A DNA stretch of 64,000 nucleotides from Roseomonas sp. KE2513. GTDB taxonomy: Bacteria > Pseudomonadota > Alphaproteobacteria > Acetobacterales > Acetobacteraceae. The notes beneath the pieces were generated by a model that was given only the letters and a program-made list of their open reading frames with translations, was not told the DNA's origin and searched no databases. Both the position numbers and the translations under genes were made by a program. The stretch covers positions 1 to 64,000 of the forward strand of contig NZ_RCVR01000018.1 in NCBI RefSeq assembly GCF_016107305.1, written 5' to 3'. Positions 26,804-33,747 of the stretch are shown piece after piece; the stretch's first letter is position 1, and every line of letters begins with the position of its first letter.

Positions 26804-27157
26804 ATGCGTGGCTTCCTGCGAACGGTGTTGCTCGCTTTGATTCTGGCCTTCGCGGCCGGAACGGTGCTGCACGCCGACCGCGCGGCGGCCATGGATCTCG
26901 CCATGGCCGTGGCCCCATCCGCCGGTATGCCAATGCCCGGCTGCGACGGATGCGGTGACGACGGCGATGACCCGGGCTCTGCCATGGCCTCCTGCGCGGT
27001 GCACTGCGCAACGCCCCCGATGACGCTTCCCGCCTTTCTGCCACAGGTGGCCCCCTCCGCCCCACTCGCGGCCGAGCCTGTGGCGGACCCGCTCGCACCA
27101 GTCGAGTTTACCGGCCCACCCGACCTTCATCCCCCCAGAACCATCGTCCTGAGCTAA
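26804..27157 (+). CDS. Small secreted Cys/Met protein
   Basis: ATG 26804 begins a signal peptide (RGFLRTVLLALILAFAAGT), giving 117 aa; the longer upstream frame is ignored. The mature part has Met-rich and Cys-rich segments (MPMPGCDGCGDDGDD, MASCAVHCATPPM) and ends GPPDLHPPRTIVLS. Two similar proteins (45.1 and 45.9 kb) share the plan of signal peptide, early Cys, a CxxxC pair and a Pro-rich end. Such small proteins often sit at the head of copper operons. It precedes the multicopper oxidase by 88 bases. Function unknown. Confidence 0.6.
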   Translation: MRGFLRTVLLALILAFAAGTVLHADRAAAMDLAMAVAPSAGMPMPGCDGCGDDGDDPGSAMASCAVHCATPPMTLPAFLPQVAPSAPLAAEPVADPLAPVEFTGPPDLHPPRTIVLS

Positions 27158-27245
27158 GGGCCGGCGCCGCTCGTCGGCGCTGGACCTTGCCGCCGCCTGT
27201 CCGCCCGCACGCGGACGGCAATCCGCTATTGCGGAAGGACGACAG

Positions 27246-28718
27246 ATGACCATGCCCACTTCCCGCCTGCCGGCGCTCGGCCGCAGGTACCTCATGCTGG
27301 CCGGCGCGGCCGCCGCGGCCGCGACCGGCCTCCGTCCTGCGCACGCCGCCGCCCAGGCCGCCCATAACTCTGCCTCCGGCGTCAGTACCATCCGGCTCGT
27401 CGCGCGCCCCGGGCGCGCGGCCCTCGTCGGTCCGTCTCACCCCGAGACCGCTGTTTGGGGCTACGACGGCCGGATTCCCGGCTCGGAGATCCGGGTTCGC
27501 CAGGGCGAGCGGTTGCGCGTTGTGCTGGAGAACCGCCTGCCCCAGGAGACCACGATCCACTGGCACGGGCTGCGGGTGCCGAACGCCATGGACGGCGTGC
27601 CGCACCTTACCCAGCCCCCGATCGCACCGGGGGAGATCTTCGCCTACGAGTTCGAGGTCCAGGACGCCGGCACCTATTGGTACCACCCCCATGTCAGGAG
27701 CTTCGAACAGGTGGAGCGGGGCCTCTACGGCCCGCTTGTCGTCGAGGAGCGCGAGCCGCCGCCCACCATCGACCGCGACGTCACATGGGTGCTCGACGAC
27801 TGGCGGCTGCTGGAGGACGCGCAAATCGCGGGCGACTTCGGCAACGCCATGGAAGCCGGAATGGCGGGCCGCGTCGGCAACACCGTTACGGTGAACGGCC
27901 GCGTCCCGGACGCGGGCTTCACGGTGCGGTCCGGCGAGCGGCTGCGACTGCGGCTGGTCAACGCCGCCAATGCGCGGATCTTCGGCCTGGTCTTCGAAGG
28001 GCATGAGCCCGTGGTCATTGCCCTCGATGGCCAGCCGGTCGCGCCGCACGCGCCCGAGGACGGGCGCGTCGTGGTTGGGCCGGGGATGCGCGTGGATCTG
28101 GTGCTCGATATGACCGGCCGGCCGGGGACGCGCGCCCGCGTGCTCGATACCTACTACGCCAGTCTCGAATACAAGCTGCTCGACATCGCCTACGGGGCGG
28201 AGCCACTGCGCGACCGCCCGCCCGCGCCGCCGGTTCCAGGCCTGCCCGCCAACCCGGTCTCCGAGCCGGACCTCGCGCGGGCCGAGCGGCACGCGGTGGT
28301 GCTTGGCGGGGGGATGATGAATCACCTCGAGGGCGCGCTCGTGGACGGGCGCTGGCTGGACGCGCGTGAAATGACCTCCCGGGGTCTGACCTGGACGGTC
28401 AACGGGACCGCGGCGGCGCCCGGCCTCCATGTGCACGAGCCGCTGGCAGTATTGCGCCGCGGCGCCTCCTACCTGCTGGCGATCCGCAACGAGACGGCCT
28501 GGCCGCACCCGATGCACCTGCACGGGCACTCCTTCCGGGTGACCACCCGTAATGGCGTTCCAACCCGCCACCGCGAATGGCAGGACACTGTCCTGATCCC
28601 GCGGCGCGAGAGCGCCGAAATCGCCTTCGTCGCCGACAACCCCGGTGACTGGATGTTCCACTGCCACGTCCTCGAGCACCAGGCCGCGGGGATGATGGGC
28701 CTGGTCCGCGTGGCCTGA
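27246..28718 (+). CDS. Second multicopper oxidase (CueO/SufI-like)
   Basis: The 490-aa protein has a TAT signal (LGRRYLMLAGAAAAAATG) and three cupredoxin domains. Copper motifs are complete: HWHGLRVPNAMDGVPH, YWYHPHVRSFEQ, HPMHLHGHSF and HCHVLEHQAAGMMG, including the type-1 Met ligand. It lacks the Met/His insert of CopA. GGAAGGAC precedes the ATG. It probably oxidises Cu(I) or another periplasmic substrate. It starts a run of closely spaced copper genes that includes a cytochrome c. Confidence 0.92.
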   Translation: MTMPTSRLPALGRRYLMLAGAAAAAATGLRPAHAAAQAAHNSASGVSTIRLVARPGRAALVGPSHPETAVWGYDGRIPGSEIRVRQGERLRVVLENRLPQETTIHWHGLRVPNAMDGVPHLTQPPIAPGEIFAYEFEVQDAGTYWYHPHVRSFEQVERGLYGPLVVEEREPPPTIDRDVTWVLDDWRLLEDAQIAGDFGNAMEAGMAGRVGNTVTVNGRVPDAGFTVRSGERLRLRLVNAANARIFGLVFEGHEPVVIALDGQPVAPHAPEDGRVVVGPGMRVDLVLDMTGRPGTRARVLDTYYASLEYKLLDIAYGAEPLRDRPPAPPVPGLPANPVSEPDLARAERHAVVLGGGMMNHLEGALVDGRWLDAREMTSRGLTWTVNGTAAAPGLHVHEPLAVLRRGASYLLAIRNETAWPHPMHLHGHSFRVTTRNGVPTRHREWQDTVLIPRRESAEIAFVADNPGDWMFHCHVLEHQAAGMMGLVRVA

Positions 28719-28747
28719 TCGAAGCCTGAATAGAGGAGAATCAGCGA

Positions 28748-29230
28748 ATGATGCCCACCACCCGCCGCGCCACCATCCGCGCCGTCCTGGCCGCCGCCGC
28801 CGCCGCCCCGCTGGCCCAGCCCTTCCGCGCGACCGCCGCTCAGCCCGCGGCCGCATCGCGCGAGGCCACGCTCTACAAGAACCCGCAGTGCGACTGCTGC
28901 GAGGGCTACGCGGCCTACCTGCGCCAGAACGGCTATCAGGTGCGGGTCGTGCCGAGCCACGACCTCGCGCTGATCAGCCGACAGCAGCAGGTGCCCCAGG
29001 AGCTCGAGGGTTGCCACATCACGATGGTGGATGGGTACACCGTCGTGGGCCATGTGCCTGTCGGCCCAGTGAACCGCCTGCTCGCCGAGCGCCCGGACAT
29101 CCGCGGCATCTCGCTGCCCGGCATGCCGATGGGCTCCCCGGGCATGGGCGGCCCGAAAGCCGCGCCCTTCACGATCTACACGATCCCGCGTGAGAGCGGG
29201 GCGGAACCCGCCGTCTATGCGGTCGAGTAG
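28748..29230 (+). CDS. DUF411 (CopG-like) periplasmic protein
   Basis: The 160-aa protein has a TAT-like signal peptide (TTRRATIRAVLAAAAAAP) and the DUF411 core: ATLYKNPQCDCCEGYAAYL, ELEGCHITMVDGYTVVGHVP and RGISLPGMPMGSPGM. The CDCC Cys cluster and the later Cys and Met are the likely copper ligands. DUF411/CopG proteins bind Cu in the periplasm of cop/cus systems. AGAGGAG lies before ATG 28748. It follows the oxidase after 29 bases. Confidence 0.85.
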   Translation: MMPTTRRATIRAVLAAAAAAPLAQPFRATAAQPAAASREATLYKNPQCDCCEGYAAYLRQNGYQVRVVPSHDLALISRQQQVPQELEGCHITMVDGYTVVGHVPVGPVNRLLAERPDIRGISLPGMPMGSPGMGGPKAAPFTIYTIPRESGAEPAVYAVE

Positions 29231-29278
29231 CGTCGGCGTGGCGGGGACGCGACCATTTCACAGCAGGAGATGCCGACG

Positions 29279-29416
29279 ATGTGCGGCATGATGGGCGGTG
29301 GGACGATGGGGAGCGCGATGATGTGGGGCATGGGGCTGGTCGGGCTCCTGCTCCTCGCCCTGCTCGTCCTCGCGGTCGCCGCCCTGGCCAAGTACGTGTT
29401 CGGGCGGCGTGGATGA
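29279..29416 (+). CDS. 45-aa Met/Gly-rich membrane microprotein
   Basis: ATG 29279 follows AGCAGGAGA. The 45-residue product is MCGMMGGGTMGSAMMWGMG followed by a single Leu/Ala/Val membrane segment and the basic end KYVFGRRG. Six Met and one Cys cluster at the N-terminus, which should face the periplasm. Its stop overlaps the cytochrome c start as ATGA, which strongly supports translation. Similar tiny MMGG-type membrane proteins occur in metal operons, but I recognise no named family. A role in Cu(I) transfer to or from the oxidase or cytochrome is inference. Confidence 0.65.
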   Translation: MCGMMGGGTMGSAMMWGMGLVGLLLLALLVLAVAALAKYVFGRRG

Positions 29417-29904
29417 CCAGAGGCCGCGCGCTCGCGCTCGGCGCCGCCGCGCTTGCCCTGGCAGCGGCGATCGGCCTCGGCGTGGCGGCGCCCAAGTTTG
29501 GCTGGCTCGGAGCGTCGGCGCCGGCCACGGTCGCCGACGCGGACGACCCCGCGCAGCTTGCGCTTGGCCGGCGCGTCTACGCCGAGCACTGCGCGTCCTG
29601 CCATGGCTCGACCCTCGAGGGACAGCCGGACTGGCAGACGCGCCGACCCGACGGACGCCTGCCGGCACCGCCCCACGACGCTACCGGGCACACCTGGCAC
29701 CACCCGGACGCACAGCTGATCGAGCTGACGCGGAAGGGCCTGAGCGGGATCCTACCCGGCTACGAGAGCGACATGCCCGCCTTCGGGGACGTGCTGGTGG
29801 GCGCCGAGATCGCGGCCGTCATCGCCTTCATCAAGAGCACCTGGCCGCCGGAGATCCGCCGCCGGCGCGAGGAGCGCCTGGGCGCGGCGGCCGGCCACTC
29901 CTGA
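29413..29904 (+). CDS. Membrane-anchored class I cytochrome c
   Basis: ATG 29413 overlaps the microprotein stop. The 163-aa protein has an uncleaved or cleavable N-terminal hydrophobic segment (ALALGAAALALAAAIGLGV) and a haem-binding CASCH in YAEHCASCHGSTLEGQ. The axial Met is probably in GYESDMPAFGDVL. The fold is that of a single-haem cytochrome c facing the periplasm. Within a multicopper oxidase cluster it could carry electrons to or from the oxidase or the respiratory chain; this is inference. Confidence 0.85.
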   Translation: MTRGRALALGAAALALAAAIGLGVAAPKFGWLGASAPATVADADDPAQLALGRRVYAEHCASCHGSTLEGQPDWQTRRPDGRLPAPPHDATGHTWHHPDAQLIELTRKGLSGILPGYESDMPAFGDVLVGAEIAAVIAFIKSTWPPEIRRRREERLGAAAGHS

Positions 29905-29953
29905 CAACACGCGACATCCAACCTGGCCAGCTACCAGTCAAAGGAGATCAACT

Positions 29954-30271
29954 ATGCAGCCCACGACGTCCAGCACGCCTTCCTCAGCTGCGGGCTGCTG
30001 CGCCGGCGCCTCCTCTGGGCGGTGGTTCGCCAACCGCAGGCTCCTGCTCGCTGGCTTGGCGGTCGTGGTCCTGGGCGGCGCCGCGGCGGCCGGCGGCTGG
30101 GGCTGGCTGGTGGCGGCGGGCATCGCGCCGCTGCTGCTGAGTGTGCTGCCCTGCCTCGTGATGTGCGGCCTCGGCCTCTGCATGAGCCGCATGGGGAATG
30201 TCGGCGGCAGCTCGGAAAGGGCTGAGACCGCTGTGCCCGTCCAGGCTCGGCAAGGAGGAACGGCGGCATGA
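29954..30271 (+). CDS. Small membrane protein with LPCxxMCxxGLCM motif
   Basis: The 105-aa protein has two hydrophobic segments (RLLLAGLAVVVLGGAAAAGG and VAAGIAPLLLSVLPCLVMC). The second runs into LPCLVMCGLGLCMSRMGN, where three Cys and several Met line one helix. A close paralogue at 44.5 kb keeps LPCAAMCALGLCM. The motif looks like a membrane Cu(I) site. AAAGGAG lies before the ATG and the stop overlaps the SCO start as ATGA. No named family recognised beyond a DUF2933-like shape. Confidence 0.65.
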   Translation: MQPTTSSTPSSAAGCCAGASSGRWFANRRLLLAGLAVVVLGGAAAAGGWGWLVAAGIAPLLLSVLPCLVMCGLGLCMSRMGNVGGSSERAETAVPVQARQGGTAA

Positions 30272-30993
30272 GGCGGCGGGCGGTCCTCCTCATCCTCGGC
30301 GCGGCCCTTCCGGCCGCCGCCGGCCTGGCCCTGCCACTGCTGGCAGGCCACCTCACGATGACCGAGGTCGAGCGCCGCATGCTCGACCGGGAAAAGTTTT
30401 TCCAGCCCTTCGAGGCGCAGCCCGCGCCGGATTTCGCCCTGCAGGACGCCGAGAGCCGGCCGGTTGAGTTGGCCAGCCTCCGTGGCAAGGCGGTCGTGCT
30501 GCACTTCATCTACGCGAGCTGCCCAGACGTCTGCCCGTTGCACGCGGACCTGCTCGCAGGGATCCAGGAGATGGTGAACCAGACGCCGATGCGCGAGCAG
30601 GTAAGCTTCGTCAGCATCACCACCAACCCGGAGCACGACACGCCCGAGGTGATGCGCGGCTTCGGCGAGGCGCACGGCCTTGATCCCGCGAACTGGACCT
30701 TCCTGACGAGCGGGCCGGAGCGGCCGGACGAAACCGTCCGCCTGGCCAAGGCCTACGGCCTCGTCTTCGTGCCGATACCGGACGGCCAGCAGATGCACGC
30801 CGTGGTGACTCACGTGATCGACCGCGAGGGGCGGCTCCGGGCGAAGTTCCATGGCCTGGAATTCGACCCGACGAACCTCCTGCTGTACCTGAACGCGCTG
30901 GCCCATGACGAGGGCGGCACGGCCCAGGCCTCGCAGCCACCCCGGCCGGCTCCGGCCCAGGGCTTCTGGGAACGGCTATGGAACCTGCTGTGA
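30268..30993 (+). CDS. SCO1/SenC-family copper chaperone
   Basis: The 241-aa protein has an N-terminal membrane anchor (AVLLILGAALPAAAGLALPLL) and a thioredoxin fold. The copper site is complete: CPDVCP in FIYASCPDVCPLHADL and the distal His in AVVTHVIDREG. SCO proteins deliver copper to oxidase CuA sites or act as periplasmic thiol reductants. No cytochrome oxidase subunit lies nearby, so a copper-resistance or oxidase-maturation role is likely. A C-terminal Pro-rich tail ends with FWERLWNLL. Confidence 0.88.
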   Translation: MRRRAVLLILGAALPAAAGLALPLLAGHLTMTEVERRMLDREKFFQPFEAQPAPDFALQDAESRPVELASLRGKAVVLHFIYASCPDVCPLHADLLAGIQEMVNQTPMREQVSFVSITTNPEHDTPEVMRGFGEAHGLDPANWTFLTSGPERPDETVRLAKAYGLVFVPIPDGQQMHAVVTHVIDREGRLRAKFHGLEFDPTNLLLYLNALAHDEGGTAQASQPPRPAPAQGFWERLWNLL

Positions 30994-31058
30994 CCGCCGC
31001 CGGAGGCACACGTACGGCCGCAGCGCCCCTGACCCTCGGCCCAGGCGCCGCTGCGGGC

Positions 31059-31355
31059 TCAGCAGCAGCAGCCGCCGCGCCGCCGCTCCGCCGACCCGGT
31101 GGCCCGCTCGGCCTCCTCGGTCGGCAGCAGCCGGGCGCCGTAGCCGGCGGCCTCCACCGTGGCGAGGAGGTCCTCGGGGCGAGCCGCGCCCTCGACGACC
31201 GCGCGCCTGGCCGCCAGGTCCACGACGGCCCGCTCGACACCGGGCACGCCGCCGAGCGCGCGCTCGACGGTGCGCACGCAACTGCCGCAGGTCATGCCCT
31301 CGACCGAAAGGACAGTCCGGCGGGCACGGGTATCGTTGCTCGTGCTGGTGCTCAT
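31059..31355 (-). CDS. CopZ-like HMA copper chaperone with CCC tail
   Basis: The 98-aa cytosolic protein has one HMA domain with SVEGMTCGSCVRTVE at about residues 17-31 and the usual beta-alpha pattern (GVPGVERAVVDLAARRAVV). After the domain comes a 20-residue Arg/Glu-rich tail ending GGCCC. Three terminal Cys are not part of a normal CopZ and may add a metal site or react with thiols. It is encoded opposite to SCO and CcdA. It probably delivers Cu(I) to the ATPases. ATG 31355 is chosen because longer frames run into ccdA antisense. Confidence 0.82.
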   Translation of the reverse strand: MSTSTSNDTRARRTVLSVEGMTCGSCVRTVERALGGVPGVERAVVDLAARRAVVEGAARPEDLLATVEAAGYGARLLPTEEAERATGSAERRRGGCCC

Positions 31356-31446
31356 CGGTGCCTCGCGCCTGATCTCGCTGTCTGCGACCCAGGTGGAGCC
31401 ACGGCGCACGCCCTTCAAGGCGACGGTCGCAAAGGAGGCCGATGGC

Positions 31447-31468
31447 GGGGTCGCGCGCCTGCGACCCC
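31447..31468. repeat. Inverted repeat before ccdA
   Basis: GGGGTCGC (31447-31454) pairs perfectly with GCGACCCC (31461-31468). It lies in the 131-base divergent spacer between the chaperone and ccdA and could be an operator or hairpin. Confidence 0.4.
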
Positions 31469-31486
31469 CCGAGGACGGCGCGACGC

Positions 31487-32221
31487 ATGGTGAGCATCGA
31501 CCTCTCCCCGCTTGGTCTGACGCTGGCCTTCGGCGCGGGCCTGGTCTCCTTCCTCTCGCCCTGCGTGCTGCCGTTGGTGCCGGGTTACCTGGCCTGGGTT
31601 GCTGGCACCGACCTCGCCGGAGCACAGGCGCGGCGCGGCCGGACTTTCCGCCTCGGCCTGTTCTTCGTGCTCGGCTTCGGGGCGGTCTTCGTCGCGCTCG
31701 GCGCCGGTGCCACCGGCCTCTCCGGCCTGCTGCGGCGCTGGAGCGCCGAGGTGGCGGTCGCCGGTGGGGCGCTGGTAGCGGCGATGGGCCTGGTGCAGAT
31801 GGGCCTGCTGCGTCTGCCCGTGCCGCTGCTGCGCGACCTCCGCTGGCGGCCAGCGCTCGAGGGCGGCACGCCGGGCCAGGCGGCGCTGGTGGGCGTCGCC
31901 TTCGGCTTTGGCTGGACGCCCTGCATCGGCCCGGTGCTGGCAGCGGTGCTCACAGCCGCGGCGGCGGCCCGCGGCGCGGCGGACGGCGTGGCCCTGCTCG
32001 CAGCCTACGCCGCCGGGCTCGGCGTGCCCTTCCTGCTCGCCGCGCTCTACCTGCCCGCGCTGCTCGGGCGCGCGAGGCGAACCGCCCGCCTTGGCTCTTG
32101 GCTGCAGCGGATTGCCGGCGGGGGCATGGTGGTGATGGGTATCGCCATGGTCACGGGCGACCTGACGCGGCTCGGGACCTGGATGCTGCGGACCTTCCCG
32201 GCCTTGGCGCTGATCGGCTGA
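31487..32221 (+). CDS. ccdA: CcdA-family thiol-disulfide transporter
   Basis: ATG 31487 gives a 244-aa protein with about six membrane segments. Both conserved redox segments are present: FLSPCVLPLVPGYLA in the first membrane helix and GFGWTPCIGPVLAAVL in the fourth. CcdA moves reducing equivalents from cytosolic thioredoxin to periplasmic thioredoxin-fold proteins. The two following genes encode such proteins, so this is a self-contained periplasmic thiol-reduction unit. Confidence 0.9.
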   Translation: MVSIDLSPLGLTLAFGAGLVSFLSPCVLPLVPGYLAWVAGTDLAGAQARRGRTFRLGLFFVLGFGAVFVALGAGATGLSGLLRRWSAEVAVAGGALVAAMGLVQMGLLRLPVPLLRDLRWRPALEGGTPGQAALVGVAFGFGWTPCIGPVLAAVLTAAAAARGAADGVALLAAYAAGLGVPFLLAALYLPALLGRARRTARLGSWLQRIAGGGMVVMGIAMVTGDLTRLGTWMLRTFPALALIG

Positions 32222-32244
32222 ACGAAAGGGAGGAGTGTCCCGGA

Positions 32245-32886
32245 ATGAACGCGTCCCAGCAGCCCGGCGCGACTCCCCGCGAAGTGCAGCCTGGCGTAGG
32301 CAACCCACCGGGCCGTTATGGCGCACGGCGGCCGGCGGCGTGGCGCCGGCGCACCATCCTGGTCACGCCCCTGGCGGTGTTTGGCAGCCTCGTCGTCGCC
32401 TTCGGTTTCAGTCTTGGACGTAATGTGACGTTGGTTCCATCGCCGCTCATCGGCAAGCCCGTGCCGAACTTTGATCTGCCGCCGGTGCTGGGGCGGCGGC
32501 TCGGCCTGTCGGGCGCCGACCTGCACGGCGAGGTGTCGCTGGTCAACGTCTTCGTCTCCTGGTGCGTCGCATGCCGCGAGGAGCACCCGCACCTCCTGCG
32601 GCTCGCGCGGCGGGGCGTCGTGCCGGTGCACGGGCTGAACAAGGACCCGCCGCAGAACGCGGCGTGCTGGCTGAACGAGATGGGCGGCCCATACACCCGA
32701 ACGGGCGCGGACCGGAACGGGCGGGTCGCGATCTACTGGGGCATCTACGGCGTGCTCGAGACCTACATCATCGGCGCCGACGGCCGGATCGCCTTCGAGC
32801 ACATCGGCGCGGTGACGTCGCAGGTGCTGGAGGAGGCGATCCTTCCCCTGGTCGCACGCCTGCGCCGCGAGGAGGCCGGATCGTGA
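32245..32886 (+). CDS. CcmG/DsbE-like periplasmic thioredoxin
   Basis: ATG 32245 follows GGGAGGAG. The 213-aa protein has a cytosolic N-terminus, one membrane anchor (TILVTPLAVFGSLVVAFGF) and a DsbE-type thioredoxin domain with WCVAC in VFVSWCVACREEHPHL. GVLETYIIGADGRI is the DsbE cis-Pro region variant. In cytochrome c maturation such proteins reduce apocytochrome thiols, which fits the cytochrome c gene upstream. Its stop overlaps the next start as GTGA. Confidence 0.87.
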   Translation: MNASQQPGATPREVQPGVGNPPGRYGARRPAAWRRRTILVTPLAVFGSLVVAFGFSLGRNVTLVPSPLIGKPVPNFDLPPVLGRRLGLSGADLHGEVSLVNVFVSWCVACREEHPHLLRLARRGVVPVHGLNKDPPQNAACWLNEMGGPYTRTGADRNGRVAIYWGIYGVLETYIIGADGRIAFEHIGAVTSQVLEEAILPLVARLRREEAGS

Positions 32887-33545
32887 GCGGCCGCCGCGGA
32901 AGCACCAGCGCGCGCCGGTTCGCGTTCGGGGCGGCCGTGGCGGGCATCGCCGGAGTGGCACTGATCCTGGCCCTGGCCCAGGTCCCAACCGGGCCGCAAT
33001 CATCGAGGCAGCCCGCGGCAGCGGCGTCCGCCACGCCGGCGGACCGGCTCGCGCTCGTGCCGCTCGCCCCGCCGCGACCAGTGCCGGAGCTGCGCTTCGT
33101 GCGTGGTGACGGGCGAACCCTGGCGCTCGAAGACTTCCGCGGCCGCGCAGTCCTGCTGAACATCTGGGCGACCTGGTGTGTCCCCTGCCGGACGGAGATG
33201 CCAGCGCTCGACCGGCTGCAGGCTGCGCTCGGGGGGAGCGGCTTCGAGGTGGTGGCCCTCTCCATCGACCGCGGCGGGCTGCCGGCTGTCGAGGCGTTCT
33301 ACCGGGAAGTCGGCCCCCGCTCCCTCGGTGTCTACGTGGACCAGACGGGCGACGCATCGAGGGCTCTGGGTACGGCCGGCATCCCGACGACGCTGCTGAT
33401 AGACCGCGAGGGCCGAGAGGTCGCACGGAAGATCGGCCCCGCCGAATGGGACGGCCCGGAGATGGTTGGCGCCATCCGGCGGCATCTTGACCTGCCGGAG
33501 GGCACTGGCGTGGCACCCGGCGTCGCCTCCACGCCACGGCGCTGA
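32883..33545 (+). CDS. TlpA/ResA-like periplasmic thioredoxin
   Basis: GTG 32883 overlaps the previous stop. The 220-aa protein has a membrane anchor (FGAAVAGIAGVALILALAQV), an Ala/Pro linker and a thioredoxin domain with WCVPC in NIWATWCVPCRTEMPAL. GIPTTLLIDREGRE holds the cis-Pro. TlpA-type proteins reduce copper-site thiols in SCO and CuA proteins as well as apocytochromes. Its location beside CcdA, CcmG-like and SCO genes fits that role. Confidence 0.88.
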   Translation: MSGRRGSTSARRFAFGAAVAGIAGVALILALAQVPTGPQSSRQPAAAASATPADRLALVPLAPPRPVPELRFVRGDGRTLALEDFRGRAVLLNIWATWCVPCRTEMPALDRLQAALGGSGFEVVALSIDRGGLPAVEAFYREVGPRSLGVYVDQTGDASRALGTAGIPTTLLIDREGREVARKIGPAEWDGPEMVGAIRRHLDLPEGTGVAPGVASTPRR

Positions 33546-33684
33546 GGCGAACAGGGCGGCGGTGAAGGGGGCAGCGTGAGCGCAGCGCTGGACGAGCGGC
33601 AGCCAGGTCAGGGACCGGCACTGCGAGACCTTGTGGTGCCGCCCGACGCTTCCACCTCCGGCACTCGAATCCGGGCCGGCCGTC

Positions 33685-33715
33685 TTGACCTTGCCACGGT
33701 GGGAAGCACCACCTC
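33685..33715 (+). promoter_or_regulatory. CueR-type operator/promoter for copA ATPase
   Basis: A -35 TTGACC (33685-33690) is followed by a 19-base spacer with the dyad CTTGCCAC/GTGGGAAG (7 of 8 paired) and a -10-like CACCTC. The layout matches CueR promoters of copA genes, where a long spacer is untwisted by CueR. It lies 33 bases before the ATPase ATG. Two closely similar elements occur at 61.7 kb. Confidence 0.75.
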
Positions 33716-33747
33716 AGGTCTGACGATCCAGACCGCGGAGAAGGCCC

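Noticed and set aside
27108-28856. 582-aa open frame on the minus strand across the multicopper oxidase
   Set aside because: Antisense shadow of a clear oxidase gene in high-G+C DNA; no family motifs or start signal.
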